Positions 53,889 through 62,237 of a stretch of 64,000 bases of DNA are shown here, in pieces. A program made the translations under genes and the position numbers. Source of the stretch: Capnocytophaga sp. oral taxon 338 str. F0234. GTDB taxonomy: Bacteria; Bacteroidota; Bacteroidia; Flavobacteriales; Flavobacteriaceae. The stretch spans positions 1,597,204 through 1,661,203 of the forward strand of contig NZ_GL872413.1 of the NCBI RefSeq assembly GCF_000192225.1. Reading direction: 5' to 3'. The notes under the pieces are model-generated. The model made no database searches. It worked only from the letters and a program-made list of their open reading frames with translations, and was not told the DNA's origin. Numbering within the stretch: the first letter of the stretch is position 1; each line of letters begins with the position of its first letter.

Positions 53889-54883
53889 ATAAAACTTCTA
53901 AAAACTGTATGCCTCAATCCAAATTCAGTCATCAAAAAAAACATAGCTAAAATAGCCCATAAACGAAACTTTTCTTGATGCTGGTAATATTTTAGTTCTT
54001 CTATCTTTGATTTTTCTAATTTATCAATTTCTGTATAAATCTGAGCCAATTTTTTATTATCAGTAGCCCTGAAATATTTTCCTCCTGTGCTCTGAGCTAT
54101 CTCTCCTAATAATTTTTCATCAATTTCCACAGGTACCATGTCATATTGAAGAGAACCATCTGGATTATAAGCCACCGGAGAAAGAGCTTTCCCATTGGTT
54201 CCTATGCCAATAGTATATACTCGGATACCATATTCTTTTGCTAATTCAGCTGCACTAAGAGGATCAATAACTCCCGTGTTATTGACTCCATCTGTCATAA
54301 GAATAATAACTTTACTTTTTGTTTTACTATCCTTTAGCCTATTAATAGCTGTTCCCAATCCCATCCCTATGGCTGTTCCATCTTCTATTTCTCCTTGTTT
54401 TATATCTTTGAGAGACTGAAGAACAATACTTTTATCTGTAGTTGCAGGAACTTTAGTATAGCTTTCCCCTGAATAAACAACAATTCCTATACGGTCTGAC
54501 TTTCGCTCCTCTATAAATTGAGAAGCCACCCTCTTAAGAGCTTCTATTCTATTGGGTTTTAAATCCTTTGCAAGCATACTAGAGGACATATCAATAGCCA
54601 AAATGATATCAATTCCCTCTGTAGTCTTTGTTTTAGTTATCTCTGAAGAAGATTGAGGACGTGCTAATGCAATAATTAAACAAGATAAAGCTAATAATCT
54701 AAGTATAAATAATATAGGTCTTAATCGTATTTTCCAAGTATGAATTGATGTAAGTGCTTGTGAAGAAGATAGAAGCACCGGTGGAATTTCTTTCTTTCTA
54801 CGGAACCATTGCCAGATTATCAGTAATGGGAAAAATAAAAAAAGCCAAAAGAATTGTGGATTAATAAAGGTAATATCTCTCAT
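53885..54883 (-). CDS. batA: BatA-like von Willebrand factor A membrane protein
   Basis: 332 aa. N-terminal helix FFWLFLFFPLLIIWQWF, a second helix ILFILRLLALSCLIIALA, a VWA domain with MIDAS LAIDMSSSML and VIILMTDGVNNTG, and a C-terminal helix. In most Bacteroidota batA follows a MoxR ATPase and a DUF58 gene; neither is upstream here. A TATTTTTG element with a matching TTG lies directly before the ATG. Confidence 0.86.
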   Translation of the reverse strand: MRDITFINPQFFWLFLFFPLLIIWQWFRRKKEIPPVLLSSSQALTSIHTWKIRLRPILFILRLLALSCLIIALARPQSSSEITKTKTTEGIDIILAIDMSSSMLAKDLKPNRIEALKRVASQFIEERKSDRIGIVVYSGESYTKVPATTDKSIVLQSLKDIKQGEIEDGTAIGMGLGTAINRLKDSKTKSKVIILMTDGVNNTGVIDPLSAAELAKEYGIRVYTIGIGTNGKALSPVAYNPDGSLQYDMVPVEIDEKLLGEIAQSTGGKYFRATDNKKLAQIYTEIDKLEKSKIEELKYYQHQEKFRLWAILAMFFLMTEFGLRHTVFRSFI

Positions 54884-54891
54884 TTATCTTT

Positions 54892-54920
54892 CAAAAATAT
54901 ACTTTCTTTCAAGGGCTCAA
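54892..54920 (-). promoter_or_regulatory. Promoter (TTG-N18-TATTTTTG) for batA, nearly leaderless
   Basis: On the minus strand TTG is at 54920-54918 and TATTTTTG at 54899-54892, with eight bases to the ATG at 54883. The mRNA leader would be at most a few bases. Confidence 0.6.
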
Positions 54921-55028
54921 AGTTACTAATTATTTTGGAAGTTATCAACAAAAAAGTTATTTTTTTCATGATTATTCTTCAAATTTATAAAGGCTTCTCT
55001 TGCCATTCTTTCAAAAAGATATAAAAAA

Positions 55029-55063
55029 CAAAAAGAGGCTACCTTTGTAGGGATAGCCTCTTT
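55029..55063 (-). terminator. Terminator of HU gene
   Basis: Perfect 10-bp arms AAAGAGGCTA (55032-55041) and TAGCCTCTTT (55054-55063), 22 bases past the stop. Confidence 0.85.
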
Positions 55064-55085
55064 AGATTTTGAAACTACTAAAATC

Positions 55086-55358
55086 TTAATTTACAGCATT
55101 AGATAGTTCAGTTCCTGCTTTAAACTTCACTACTTTCTTAGCAGGAATTTTGATAGTTTTTCCTGTTTGAGGATTTCTTCCTTCACGAGCAGCCTTTTCA
55201 GCTACTGACCAAGAACCAAATCCCACTAAGGAGATTTTGTCTCCTTTCTTCAATGTTTTTTCCACACATGCCAAGAAAGCTTCTAAAGCTTTTTTTGCAT
55301 CGGCTTTGGTTAATCCAGCCTCTTCTGCAATAGCGTCGATAAGTTCTGTTTTGTTCAT
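55086..55358 (-). CDS. HU-type DNA-binding protein
   Basis: 90-aa nucleoid protein of the HU/IHF family. MNKTELIDAIAEEAGLTKADAKKALEAFL and GRNPQTGKTIKIPAKKVVKFKAG (the DNA-bending arm with the Pro near 63) are standard. It compacts and bends DNA. Single gene with its own promoter and terminator, likely highly expressed. Confidence 0.95.
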   Translation of the reverse strand: MNKTELIDAIAEEAGLTKADAKKALEAFLACVEKTLKKGDKISLVGFGSWSVAEKAAREGRNPQTGKTIKIPAKKVVKFKAGTELSNAVN

Positions 55359-55396
55359 AAAAATAAAATTAAATACTTAAATTGTTAAATACAGTA

Positions 55397-55404
55397 CAAA
55401 AGTA
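55397..55404 (-). promoter_or_regulatory. Promoter -7 element (TACTTTTG) for HU gene
   Basis: Exact TAnnTTTG on the minus strand, 38 bases before the ATG. Confidence 0.6.
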
Positions 55405-55515
55405 GTCTTTTTATTGAGAAAAAAAACACCCTTACATAAAAAATACTTGAAAATGAGAAACTTTATTATTTTGTTAGTATTTATTTTAATTATTTTTGAG
55501 AATAATTCTTAACTT

Positions 55516-56460
55516 CTAAGAGAAAAAATCACTCTCTTCAAAATAGAATCCATTAAGGAATTCTTTACTATTCATCCTTTTCTTAGAGGGGAATTGAAGT
55601 TCTTCTATCTGTAAAAAACCTCCTAATACAGCTACTCTAATTTGTCTATTACTTAAATGAATACTTCCTATCGTAAAAGTATGTGTTGCTATTATAGGAG
55701 TTGCTGTATATATTTTTATAGCATATTCTTTCCCTTTATGATGCAACACAGTCCAAGCAGTGGGATAAGGAGACATTCCTCGTATGAATCTATCTATAGC
55801 TTCTAAAGATATATTCCAACGAATACGAGCTGTATCCTTATGTATTTTAGAGGCTTCCTTAATATTTTCATTAGGTTGTGTGATAGGATTACTTTTCCCT
55901 GAAGCAATTAAATCAAGGGTATCTAACACCAAATCTGCACCTACAGACATTAATTTGTCATGTAAGGAGCCCGCAGTCTCTCTCTCTGAAATAGGAATTT
56001 CTTTTTGCAGAAGTATTGCACCTGTATCTATCTTTTCATCTATTAGAAAAGTAGTAACTCCTGTTTTGGTTTCTCCATTAATAATTACCCAATTAATCGG
56101 AGCAGCCCCTCTATAATCTGGCAACAAAGAGGCATGTAGATTAAAAGTTCCTTTTTTAGGTATTTGCCATACTACCTTAGGAAGCATCCTAAAGGCTACC
56201 ACCACTTGTATATCTGCTTTGAAAGTCCTTAGTTGTTCCAGAAACTTTTCTTCTCTCAAGGAAACAGGTTGAAGCACCGGGATTCCCTGAGAGAGTGCAT
56301 ATTTCTTTACAGATGATTCCTGTAATTTCTGTCCTCTTCCCGAAGGTTTATCAGCTACAGTTACTACTGCAACTACTTGAAGGCCTACTTCTACTATTTT
56401 TTTTAGTATCCCTGTGGCAAAATCAGGGGTTCCCATAAAAACTATACGTAAATTTTTCAT
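55516..56460 (-). CDS. fmt: Methionyl-tRNA formyltransferase
   Basis: 314-aa enzyme formylating initiator Met-tRNA. N-terminal RIVFMGTPDFATGIL, VTVADKPSGRGQKL, catalytic FNLHASLLPDYRGAAPINW (Asn-His) and the later IDTGAILLQKEIPI, then the C-terminal OB-like tRNA-binding domain. The 314-aa length is normal. Single gene with TATATTTG upstream. Confidence 0.95.
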   Translation of the reverse strand: MKNLRIVFMGTPDFATGILKKIVEVGLQVVAVVTVADKPSGRGQKLQESSVKKYALSQGIPVLQPVSLREEKFLEQLRTFKADIQVVVAFRMLPKVVWQIPKKGTFNLHASLLPDYRGAAPINWVIINGETKTGVTTFLIDEKIDTGAILLQKEIPISERETAGSLHDKLMSVGADLVLDTLDLIASGKSNPITQPNENIKEASKIHKDTARIRWNISLEAIDRFIRGMSPYPTAWTVLHHKGKEYAIKIYTATPIIATHTFTIGSIHLSNRQIRVAVLGGFLQIEELQFPSKKRMNSKEFLNGFYFEESDFFS

Positions 56461-56482
56461 TATAACTCACATAAGATAGGTG

Positions 56483-56490
56483 CAAATATA
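56483..56490 (-). promoter_or_regulatory. Promoter -7 element (TATATTTG) for fmt
   Basis: Exact TAnnTTTG on the minus strand, 22 bases before the ATG. The 376-base gap to ilvE (56461-56836) otherwise shows only AT-rich sequence and the ilvE promoter region. Confidence 0.65.
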
Positions 56491-56780
56491 ATAAAAAAAT
56501 AGAATTAATTTCTAAAAACTTCATCCATTTAAAATCTAAAATCTAACATAGTAATATTTTCTATCCATATAATTATCTATAACATAGGAGAAGCAACACA
56601 CCTATTTATAACAAATAAATAATAATCAGAAAGTTACATATTACAAAACTAACATTTTGTATCTAATTCTATACACCTTAATTATATAAAGGAATTACTA
56701 ATTTGTATAGTATCAATAAAAAATTTATCTAATAAGAGTCTTTTTACTATCTCTAATCTTTCAATCTAAAAATAAAGATT

Positions 56781-56820
56781 AAAAAAAAGTAGTATCCCTA
56801 AAAAAAAAGTAGTACCTTTG
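56781..56820 (+). repeat. 20-base tandem direct repeat at the ilvE promoter
   Basis: Two adjacent 20-base units both start with eight A's and GTAGTA; the first continues TCCCTA and the second CCTTTG. Only the second unit makes a proper -7 element, so the first looks like a duplicated, non-functional copy. Confidence 0.7.
56813..56820 (+). promoter_or_regulatory. Promoter -7 element (TACCTTTG) for ilvE
   Basis: Exact TAnnTTTG, 16 bases before the ATG. Confidence 0.65.
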
Positions 56821-56836
56821 CCAAAAAAAGAAAATA

Positions 56837-57904
56837 ATGAGTACTACAAAATTTCCCATTTCTATTGAGAAAGTAGCTAAAAGCAAGCTACAAAATATAG
56901 ATTTCTCAAAATTAGCTTTTGGACATATCTTTTCTGATCACATGTTCATCTGTGATTATAAGGAAGGCAAATGGCAAGATGCACGTATTGTTCCCTATGG
57001 ACCTTTCTCTGTAGAACCTTCTTTGAGTGTTTTCCATTATGGGCAAGCTGTATTTGAGGGAATGAAAGCCTACAAAGATGATAAGGGAGATGTTTTCTTA
57101 TTTCGTCCCACAGAGAACTACGCTCGTATGAATAAATCTTGCAAACGTATGGCAATTCCTGAGTTCCCTGAAGCATTATTTGATCAGGCTCTTAAAACTT
57201 TGGTAGATATAGATCGCAATTGGGTACAACCAGGATTAGGGAACTCTCTCTATCTTCGCCCATTTGTAATTGCTACCTCCACTGGAGTGCAAGCCAATCC
57301 AGCCACTGAATATCGTTTCATGATTATTACCTCACCTGTACAAAGCTACTATACCACCAAAGAAGTGAAAGTGAAGATAGCGGATCATTATAGCCGTGCA
57401 GCCAATGGAGGTACTGGATTTGCAAAAACTGCAGGAAACTATGCGGGCCAGTTTTACCCTACAGCTTTGATAAAAGAAGAAGGCTTCCAACAAGTAATTT
57501 GGACAGATGATGCCACTCACGAAAAACTAGAAGAGTGTGGCACTATGAATGTAGTATTTCGTATCGGAGATACCCTTATCTCTCCCCCTCCTACCGAACG
57601 TATTTTGGATGGTGTTACCCGTAAGAGCGTAATTGCTGTAGCAGAAAGATTAGGCATTCCGTTTGAATCTCGCACTATCACTGTAACAGAACTTACAGAA
57701 GCGGCTAATAAAGGTACATTGAAAGAGATTTTTGGTTGTGGAACAGCAGCAGTCATAAGTCCAGTAACTGCTTTTAGCTACAAAGACAAAGAATACCAAT
57801 TACCTAACATTCAGGATGGTTATGCTCCTCGTATCAAGGAATTCTTACTTAATATTCAGTATAATAAGTCAGAAGACCCATTTGGATGGCGTGTAAAGAT
57901 CTAA
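56837..57904 (+). CDS. ilvE: Branched-chain amino-acid aminotransferase
   Basis: 355-aa PLP enzyme (fold type IV) interconverting Leu/Ile/Val and their keto acids. FHYGQAVFEGMKAYK, RPTENYARMNKSCKRMA, AKTAGNYAGQFYP (catalytic Lys in the KTAGNYA segment), LEECGTMNVVF and FGCGTAAVISPV are family signatures of the longer (eukaryote-like) BCAT group. Single gene with promoter and strong terminator. Confidence 0.95.
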   Translation: MSTTKFPISIEKVAKSKLQNIDFSKLAFGHIFSDHMFICDYKEGKWQDARIVPYGPFSVEPSLSVFHYGQAVFEGMKAYKDDKGDVFLFRPTENYARMNKSCKRMAIPEFPEALFDQALKTLVDIDRNWVQPGLGNSLYLRPFVIATSTGVQANPATEYRFMIITSPVQSYYTTKEVKVKIADHYSRAANGGTGFAKTAGNYAGQFYPTALIKEEGFQQVIWTDDATHEKLEECGTMNVVFRIGDTLISPPPTERILDGVTRKSVIAVAERLGIPFESRTITVTELTEAANKGTLKEIFGCGTAAVISPVTAFSYKDKEYQLPNIQDGYAPRIKEFLLNIQYNKSEDPFGWRVKI

Positions 57905-57910
57905 TTTATT

Positions 57911-57950
57911 AAGAGGCTGTTTGAAAAAATTTTTTCAAACAGCCTCTTTT
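57911..57950. terminator. Bidirectional terminator between ilvE and tkt
   Basis: Perfect palindrome with 19-bp arms (57911-57929 and 57930-57948), core GAGGCTGTTTGAAAAAA, followed by T's on both strands. Confidence 0.85.
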
Positions 57951-57954
57951 ATTT

Positions 57955-58800
57955 TTAATAATCTCCCAAAGTTTCAGGATTTTGAGCTAAAGCTTTAGCC
58001 AGTTGTTCATCATTAGGAGCTTTACCATGCCAAGTATGAGTCCCCATCATGAAATCTACCCCATTCCCCATTTCCGTATGAAGGAGAATACATACAGGTT
58101 TTCCTTTTCCTGTGAGCGCTTTTGCTCTACTCAATCCTTCCAAAATAGAAGGAATATCATTTCCTTTCTCAATATCTACTACTTGCCATCCAAAAGCTTC
58201 AAATTTTGCCTTAAGATCTCCTAAAGGGAGTACCTTATCCGTAGGGCCATCTATCTGCTTATGATTATAATCTATCGTAGCAATAAGATTATCCACTCCT
58301 TTTCCTCCAGCATACATAACAGCTTCCCATATTTGTCCTTCTTGCAATTCTCCATCTCCATGAAGAGTATAAACAAGGTGCTTATCTCCATTAAGTTTTT
58401 TAGCCAAAGTAGCACCTATTGCTACAGAAAGTCCTTGTCCTAGAGAACCAGAGGCAATACGTACTCCCTCTAATCCTTCTTGTGGGGTAGGATGCCCTTG
58501 TAATCGAGAACCAATCAAACGAAAAGTATTAAGTTCACTTATAGGGAAAAATCCTCGTCGTGCCAACACACTGTAAAATACAGGAGAAATATGTCCATTA
58601 GACAAGAAAAATAAATCTTCATCCTTTCCATCCATTGTAAAAGGTAATTTAATATCCATTACCTCATTATAAAGACATACAAGGAATTCTGCACATCCTA
58701 AGGATCCTCCTGGATGTCCTGAACTCACTTTATGTACCATTCGTAAAATATCCCTACGTACTTGTGTAGTAAGGTCAGTAAGTTGTTGAATATCTGACAT
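57955..58800 (-). CDS. Transketolase, N-terminal (TPP-binding) subunit
   Basis: 281 aa from the ATG at 58800 (MSDIQQLTDL); an in-frame ATG precedes it and the frame is open into lptB. Contains SSGHPGGSLGCAEFL, the TPP motif GDGELQEGQIWEA with NHKQIDG, and ends about where the pyrimidine domain would begin. This is the first half of a split transketolase; the second-half subunit, usually the next gene, is absent because ilvE converges here. Overlap with lptB is absent (31-base gap). Confidence 0.88.
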   Translation of the reverse strand: MSDIQQLTDLTTQVRRDILRMVHKVSSGHPGGSLGCAEFLVCLYNEVMDIKLPFTMDGKDEDLFFLSNGHISPVFYSVLARRGFFPISELNTFRLIGSRLQGHPTPQEGLEGVRIASGSLGQGLSVAIGATLAKKLNGDKHLVYTLHGDGELQEGQIWEAVMYAGGKGVDNLIATIDYNHKQIDGPTDKVLPLGDLKAKFEAFGWQVVDIEKGNDIPSILEGLSRAKALTGKGKPVCILLHTEMGNGVDFMMGTHTWHGKAPNDEQLAKALAQNPETLGDY

Positions 58801-58831
58801 CATATATAAAATTAAGTTATCTAATTCATTT

Positions 58832-59566
58832 TTAGTTCCTTTTCTTAAGTTCAAAATTATTTCCTAAATATACTTCTCGTACCATAGGGTCATAAGCTAA
58901 TTCTTCAGGAAGTCCTGCCTTAAGTATCCCTCCTTCATACATCAGATAAGTACGGTCAGTAGCAGGAAGAGTTACCTCTACTCGGTGGTCAGTAATGAGA
59001 ATACCTATATTTTTATCTTTCAATTGAAAAACGATATTCTGAATATCCTCCACTGCAATAGGGTCAACCCCTGCAAAGGGTTCATCTAATAGAATAAAAT
59101 CAGGACTAGTTGCCAAGGCTCTTGCTATTTCAGTACGCCTGCGCTCTCCCCCTGAGAGGAGATCCCCTCTGTTCTTGCGAATATGCCCAAGATTGAATTC
59201 ATCTATAAGCGATTCCATTTTATAAAGTTGTTCTTTCTTACTTAACTTTGTAAGTTGCAATACCGAAAGAATATTATCTTCAATACTCAATTTTCTAAAC
59301 ACACTAGGTTCTTGCGCCAGATAGCCTATTCCATATTGTGCTCTTTTATACATAGGAAACTTAGTAATTTCTGTATTATTTAAGTAAATATGTCCCTCAT
59401 TAGGTTTTATAAAACCTACTATCATATAAAACGAAGTTGTTTTTCCTGCCCCATTAGGTCCCAATAATCCTATAATTTCTCCTTGCTTCACCTCCAAAGA
59501 GATTCCTTTGACTACTCTACGTCCTTTGTATTCTTTAACTATATTTTCAGCACGTAATGTTTTCAT
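58832..59566 (-). CDS. lptB: LPS export ABC ATPase LptB
   Basis: 244-aa cytosolic ATPase of the Lpt bridge that lifts lipopolysaccharide to the outer membrane. Walker A is GLLGPNGAGKTTSFYMI, signature LLSGGERRRTEIARALA, Walker B FILLDEPFAGVDPIAVEDI. These are characteristic LptB features. Its ATG overlaps the stop of the upstream transcription-related gene (TAATG), so they are translated together. No other lpt genes are adjacent. Confidence 0.94.
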   Translation of the reverse strand: MKTLRAENIVKEYKGRRVVKGISLEVKQGEIIGLLGPNGAGKTTSFYMIVGFIKPNEGHIYLNNTEITKFPMYKRAQYGIGYLAQEPSVFRKLSIEDNILSVLQLTKLSKKEQLYKMESLIDEFNLGHIRKNRGDLLSGGERRRTEIARALATSPDFILLDEPFAGVDPIAVEDIQNIVFQLKDKNIGILITDHRVEVTLPATDRTYLMYEGGILKAGLPEELAYDPMVREVYLGNNFELKKRN

Positions 59567-61503
59567 TAATTCATATTTATAATTTCTTGAAATAATTTCT
59601 TTCTTTCTATTGGAACTCTTCCATTTTTTATCAAATTTTTTTGTACACTTATCCAGCGATAGAGAATAATAGCCTGAGAATCCTTATCAGAAGAAAATGG
59701 TCGACGCCCATTTTCTTTAATGAAATTCACCAAAGCTTCATAGTTCTCTTGCCAAGTACGCTTCTTCACAGCTTTTTCTGGAAGAAGTATATATATTGAA
59801 GAATATTTTTTCCCTTTAAGCCCCACAAATGAATTCTGAAAGAAAACAAAAGTATCCGATGCTTCCGATTTCAAATTTGTTAGTATACTTTTGGAATTAG
59901 TATTAGGGCGATATTGGAGCACATACTTAGTAATTTCAGTAAGCGATTGAGGATTATCTAGATCTTGCAGATATTCCTTAACAATATCTCTAATAGTACC
60001 TCCTTTAAAATTTTCTATAATGGTTTCCCATTTTTTTAGTCCAAAGCAACTACTTCTACCAATAGGAATAAATCCATATTCTCTCTTAAGAGAAGAACGT
60101 ATTCCCTCATACGTAAAATTAGTTTTAGGATATAATTCTCTTACTTTTTGAGAAATCTGCTTTACAAAAGAAGGTTTTGCTAATATATCCAATGCCTCAT
60201 AAGCATACTCATAAATCTGCTTATAGGTATTACGAGGAAAGACAACTCTAGTTCCACGAATCTCTAAATCAAATTCGTCTTTTACTATAAAAATTACTAA
60301 AGGAATTACCCTATCTACCAACTCCGGTTTGGAAACAAAATTTAAGAGGTATTCCTTTAGGCAAAGTTCATATTGTTTGTTATTTTTAGTTGTTTTCCGT
60401 AAAGAAAAATCCTCTATAAACTTATTTGAATCAAAATATGGAGCTAATTCCTTTGAAATTAGATAAATTTTTCTCCAATTATGTCTACTTTTTTTCTTTG
60501 AAAAATGCGGATATATCACATCAGAAACATCACCTATTATAGTAAAATTCTCCAAATAGATAGAAAGAATAATATAGATAAAATTCTCTGTAAAATTGGT
60601 ATGACTTCTCTCATTAAGAGTTGTAATCTGCTCCTTAGTAAGGTATAAGAAGTCTCCTGATATTTGTATTTTACAATCTTTGAGCAATGTATTATCAAAG
60701 GCTCTGATTACTACAAATTTCTTAAAGAATTCATCAATAATTTGATTTCGAATTTGTCGTACCCGCTCATGAGTAACTTGCATTTGCTTACCTACTTCCT
60801 TTAGTTTTAATTTTTCTGAATCTTGATAAAAACTAAAAGCTTTTGGAAATAATTTAATCTTATTCTCATCAAACAAGAAAGGAGTTGTAAGTAAGTAATC
60901 TACCACTTTTAAAAGCCCAAGCTTACTTATATAAGTAGGAATTGTTTCAATAGGATAAATATTTTTCAATAAATAAGTTTTTTTAAGAGACATTAATTGA
61001 GAGGGCGTTTTTATTTTAGCAACTTCATATATAAAATGCTTTACCTTATCAAAAAAAATATTCAAGTTCAGTTCATTCTTACTTCTGTTTTCTTTTATTT
61101 TTGTATTTTTCTGTAAGACTTCAATACAAAATTCATAAAACAATGAAATATCTGATTGTAAGTGAGTTTTTACAAAATCCTGTAATCCTATAGAAAGATA
61201 TTCTGCTGTTCTTAGAATATAATCACTAATTACTTCTTTCTGTAAAGGAGTTAATGATTTCAAAATAGAAGAAAGTTGGGAATTAATTCTATCTTCTTCC
61301 TGTAAAGAAACAAGAAAACCTGGAGAACATACTTGCATAAGTTCTTGTATAGAACGTCTACCACAATTTTTTATTCCCTCAAACGTATGATATTCATTAT
61401 AGTAATTACAAATATCCTTCAAGGAATTCCACTGTTTTTCCTTACATATATTATAAGTACGTAAACTTATTTTATTATTCTTCAATAGTTCCTTTACAAG
61501 CAT
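59566..61503 (-). CDS. Multidomain transcription-related protein (alpha-CTD-like HhH, sigma-4-like HTH, HARE-HTH-like, HA domain)
   Basis: 645 aa, soluble. Residues about 11-56 resemble the RNA polymerase alpha C-terminal domain (SLKDICNYYNEYHTFEGI, NCGRRSIQEL). Residues about 230-260 match sigma-70 region 4 (LKEVGKQMQVTHERVRQIR). Two winged-helix modules near 430-492 and 503-563 resemble HARE-HTH (FTYEGIRSSLKREYGFIPIG ending CFGLKKW). Residues 584-640 resemble a helicase-associated domain (TWQENYEALVNFIKENGRRP, WISVQK). No sigma region 2, so it cannot be a full sigma factor. It could be a promoter-region or RNA-polymerase-binding regulator. Domain calls are by pattern only. Overlaps lptB. 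Confidence 0.7.
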   Translation of the reverse strand: MLVKELLKNNKISLRTYNICKEKQWNSLKDICNYYNEYHTFEGIKNCGRRSIQELMQVCSPGFLVSLQEEDRINSQLSSILKSLTPLQKEVISDYILRTAEYLSIGLQDFVKTHLQSDISLFYEFCIEVLQKNTKIKENRSKNELNLNIFFDKVKHFIYEVAKIKTPSQLMSLKKTYLLKNIYPIETIPTYISKLGLLKVVDYLLTTPFLFDENKIKLFPKAFSFYQDSEKLKLKEVGKQMQVTHERVRQIRNQIIDEFFKKFVVIRAFDNTLLKDCKIQISGDFLYLTKEQITTLNERSHTNFTENFIYIILSIYLENFTIIGDVSDVIYPHFSKKKSRHNWRKIYLISKELAPYFDSNKFIEDFSLRKTTKNNKQYELCLKEYLLNFVSKPELVDRVIPLVIFIVKDEFDLEIRGTRVVFPRNTYKQIYEYAYEALDILAKPSFVKQISQKVRELYPKTNFTYEGIRSSLKREYGFIPIGRSSCFGLKKWETIIENFKGGTIRDIVKEYLQDLDNPQSLTEITKYVLQYRPNTNSKSILTNLKSEASDTFVFFQNSFVGLKGKKYSSIYILLPEKAVKKRTWQENYEALVNFIKENGRRPFSSDKDSQAIILYRWISVQKNLIKNGRVPIERKKLFQEIINMN

Positions 61504-61576
61504 ATCATATATTATCTAAAATAATATTCCTTTAATAAAAATATCTTTCTCAATATTCTTATATCATAATAAATAA

Positions 61577-62227
61577 CTAAAAATCAAAACGATAAGGGAG
61601 ATGATTCAATTCATTCTCTAAAAAAAGCCAATCTGGAATATTGTTCACTATGGAGTAAACCATTTTTTCAGTAAGTACTTTTCCTTCATATAACTGTGCA
61701 ATGGTATCTGTACTGGCATTATCATTAAGGTATTCTGTCTCATCACCAAAGAAAATAGTTGCCCAGTCTTTGTAGAATTCTGGGTCAGAAGTCAGATGCT
61801 TTAGAGTAAAAATTTCTTCTTCTATTTCAAATTGTGTAATAAGTTGCCAAGGGGCATCTCCCTGAGCATATATAACAAAAGGAATATCCTGTTCATGGTA
61901 ATTTTTCTTATAAAAAGCTTGAAATTCCTTAGGTATCTGTTTTTCAAAATTTTCGGTGATACTCTGGAAATTCTCACAAACACTTGGAACAATCATGCAT
62001 CCCTTTTCTATAAAGTATAGGTGAAGAGATGGACCATCGTCTTCCTCGAAATCAAAGCCTATACGAGCTTCCTGTCCTTCATATTCTTCTTGATCACTGG
62101 ATGTATACCTATGATAGGTTTCAAATTCTTGTCCACAGATAATCAAATCCAATACGGCTTGGGCTTTACAAATTTTTTTAAGCGTTAACCAATGAGGTAT
62201 CTGGCTACAATCAGGAGTAAAATTCAT
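61577..62227 (-). CDS. Hypothetical acidic protein (216 aa)
   Basis: Soluble, strongly acidic, no signal peptide. Recognisable stretches are IPHWLTLKKICKAQAVLDLI near the start, EARIGFDFEEDDGPSLHLYF in the middle and IPDWLFLENELNHLPYRFDF at the end. I do not know the family. It starts 10 bases after tatC and precedes the transcription-related gene by 73 bases, so it is part of the same minus-strand run. Confidence 0.65.
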   Translation of the reverse strand: MNFTPDCSQIPHWLTLKKICKAQAVLDLIICGQEFETYHRYTSSDQEEYEGQEARIGFDFEEDDGPSLHLYFIEKGCMIVPSVCENFQSITENFEKQIPKEFQAFYKKNYHEQDIPFVIYAQGDAPWQLITQFEIEEEIFTLKHLTSDPEFYKDWATIFFGDETEYLNDNASTDTIAQLYEGKVLTEKMVYSIVNNIPDWLFLENELNHLPYRFDF

Positions 62228-62237
62228 TTTTGTTATA

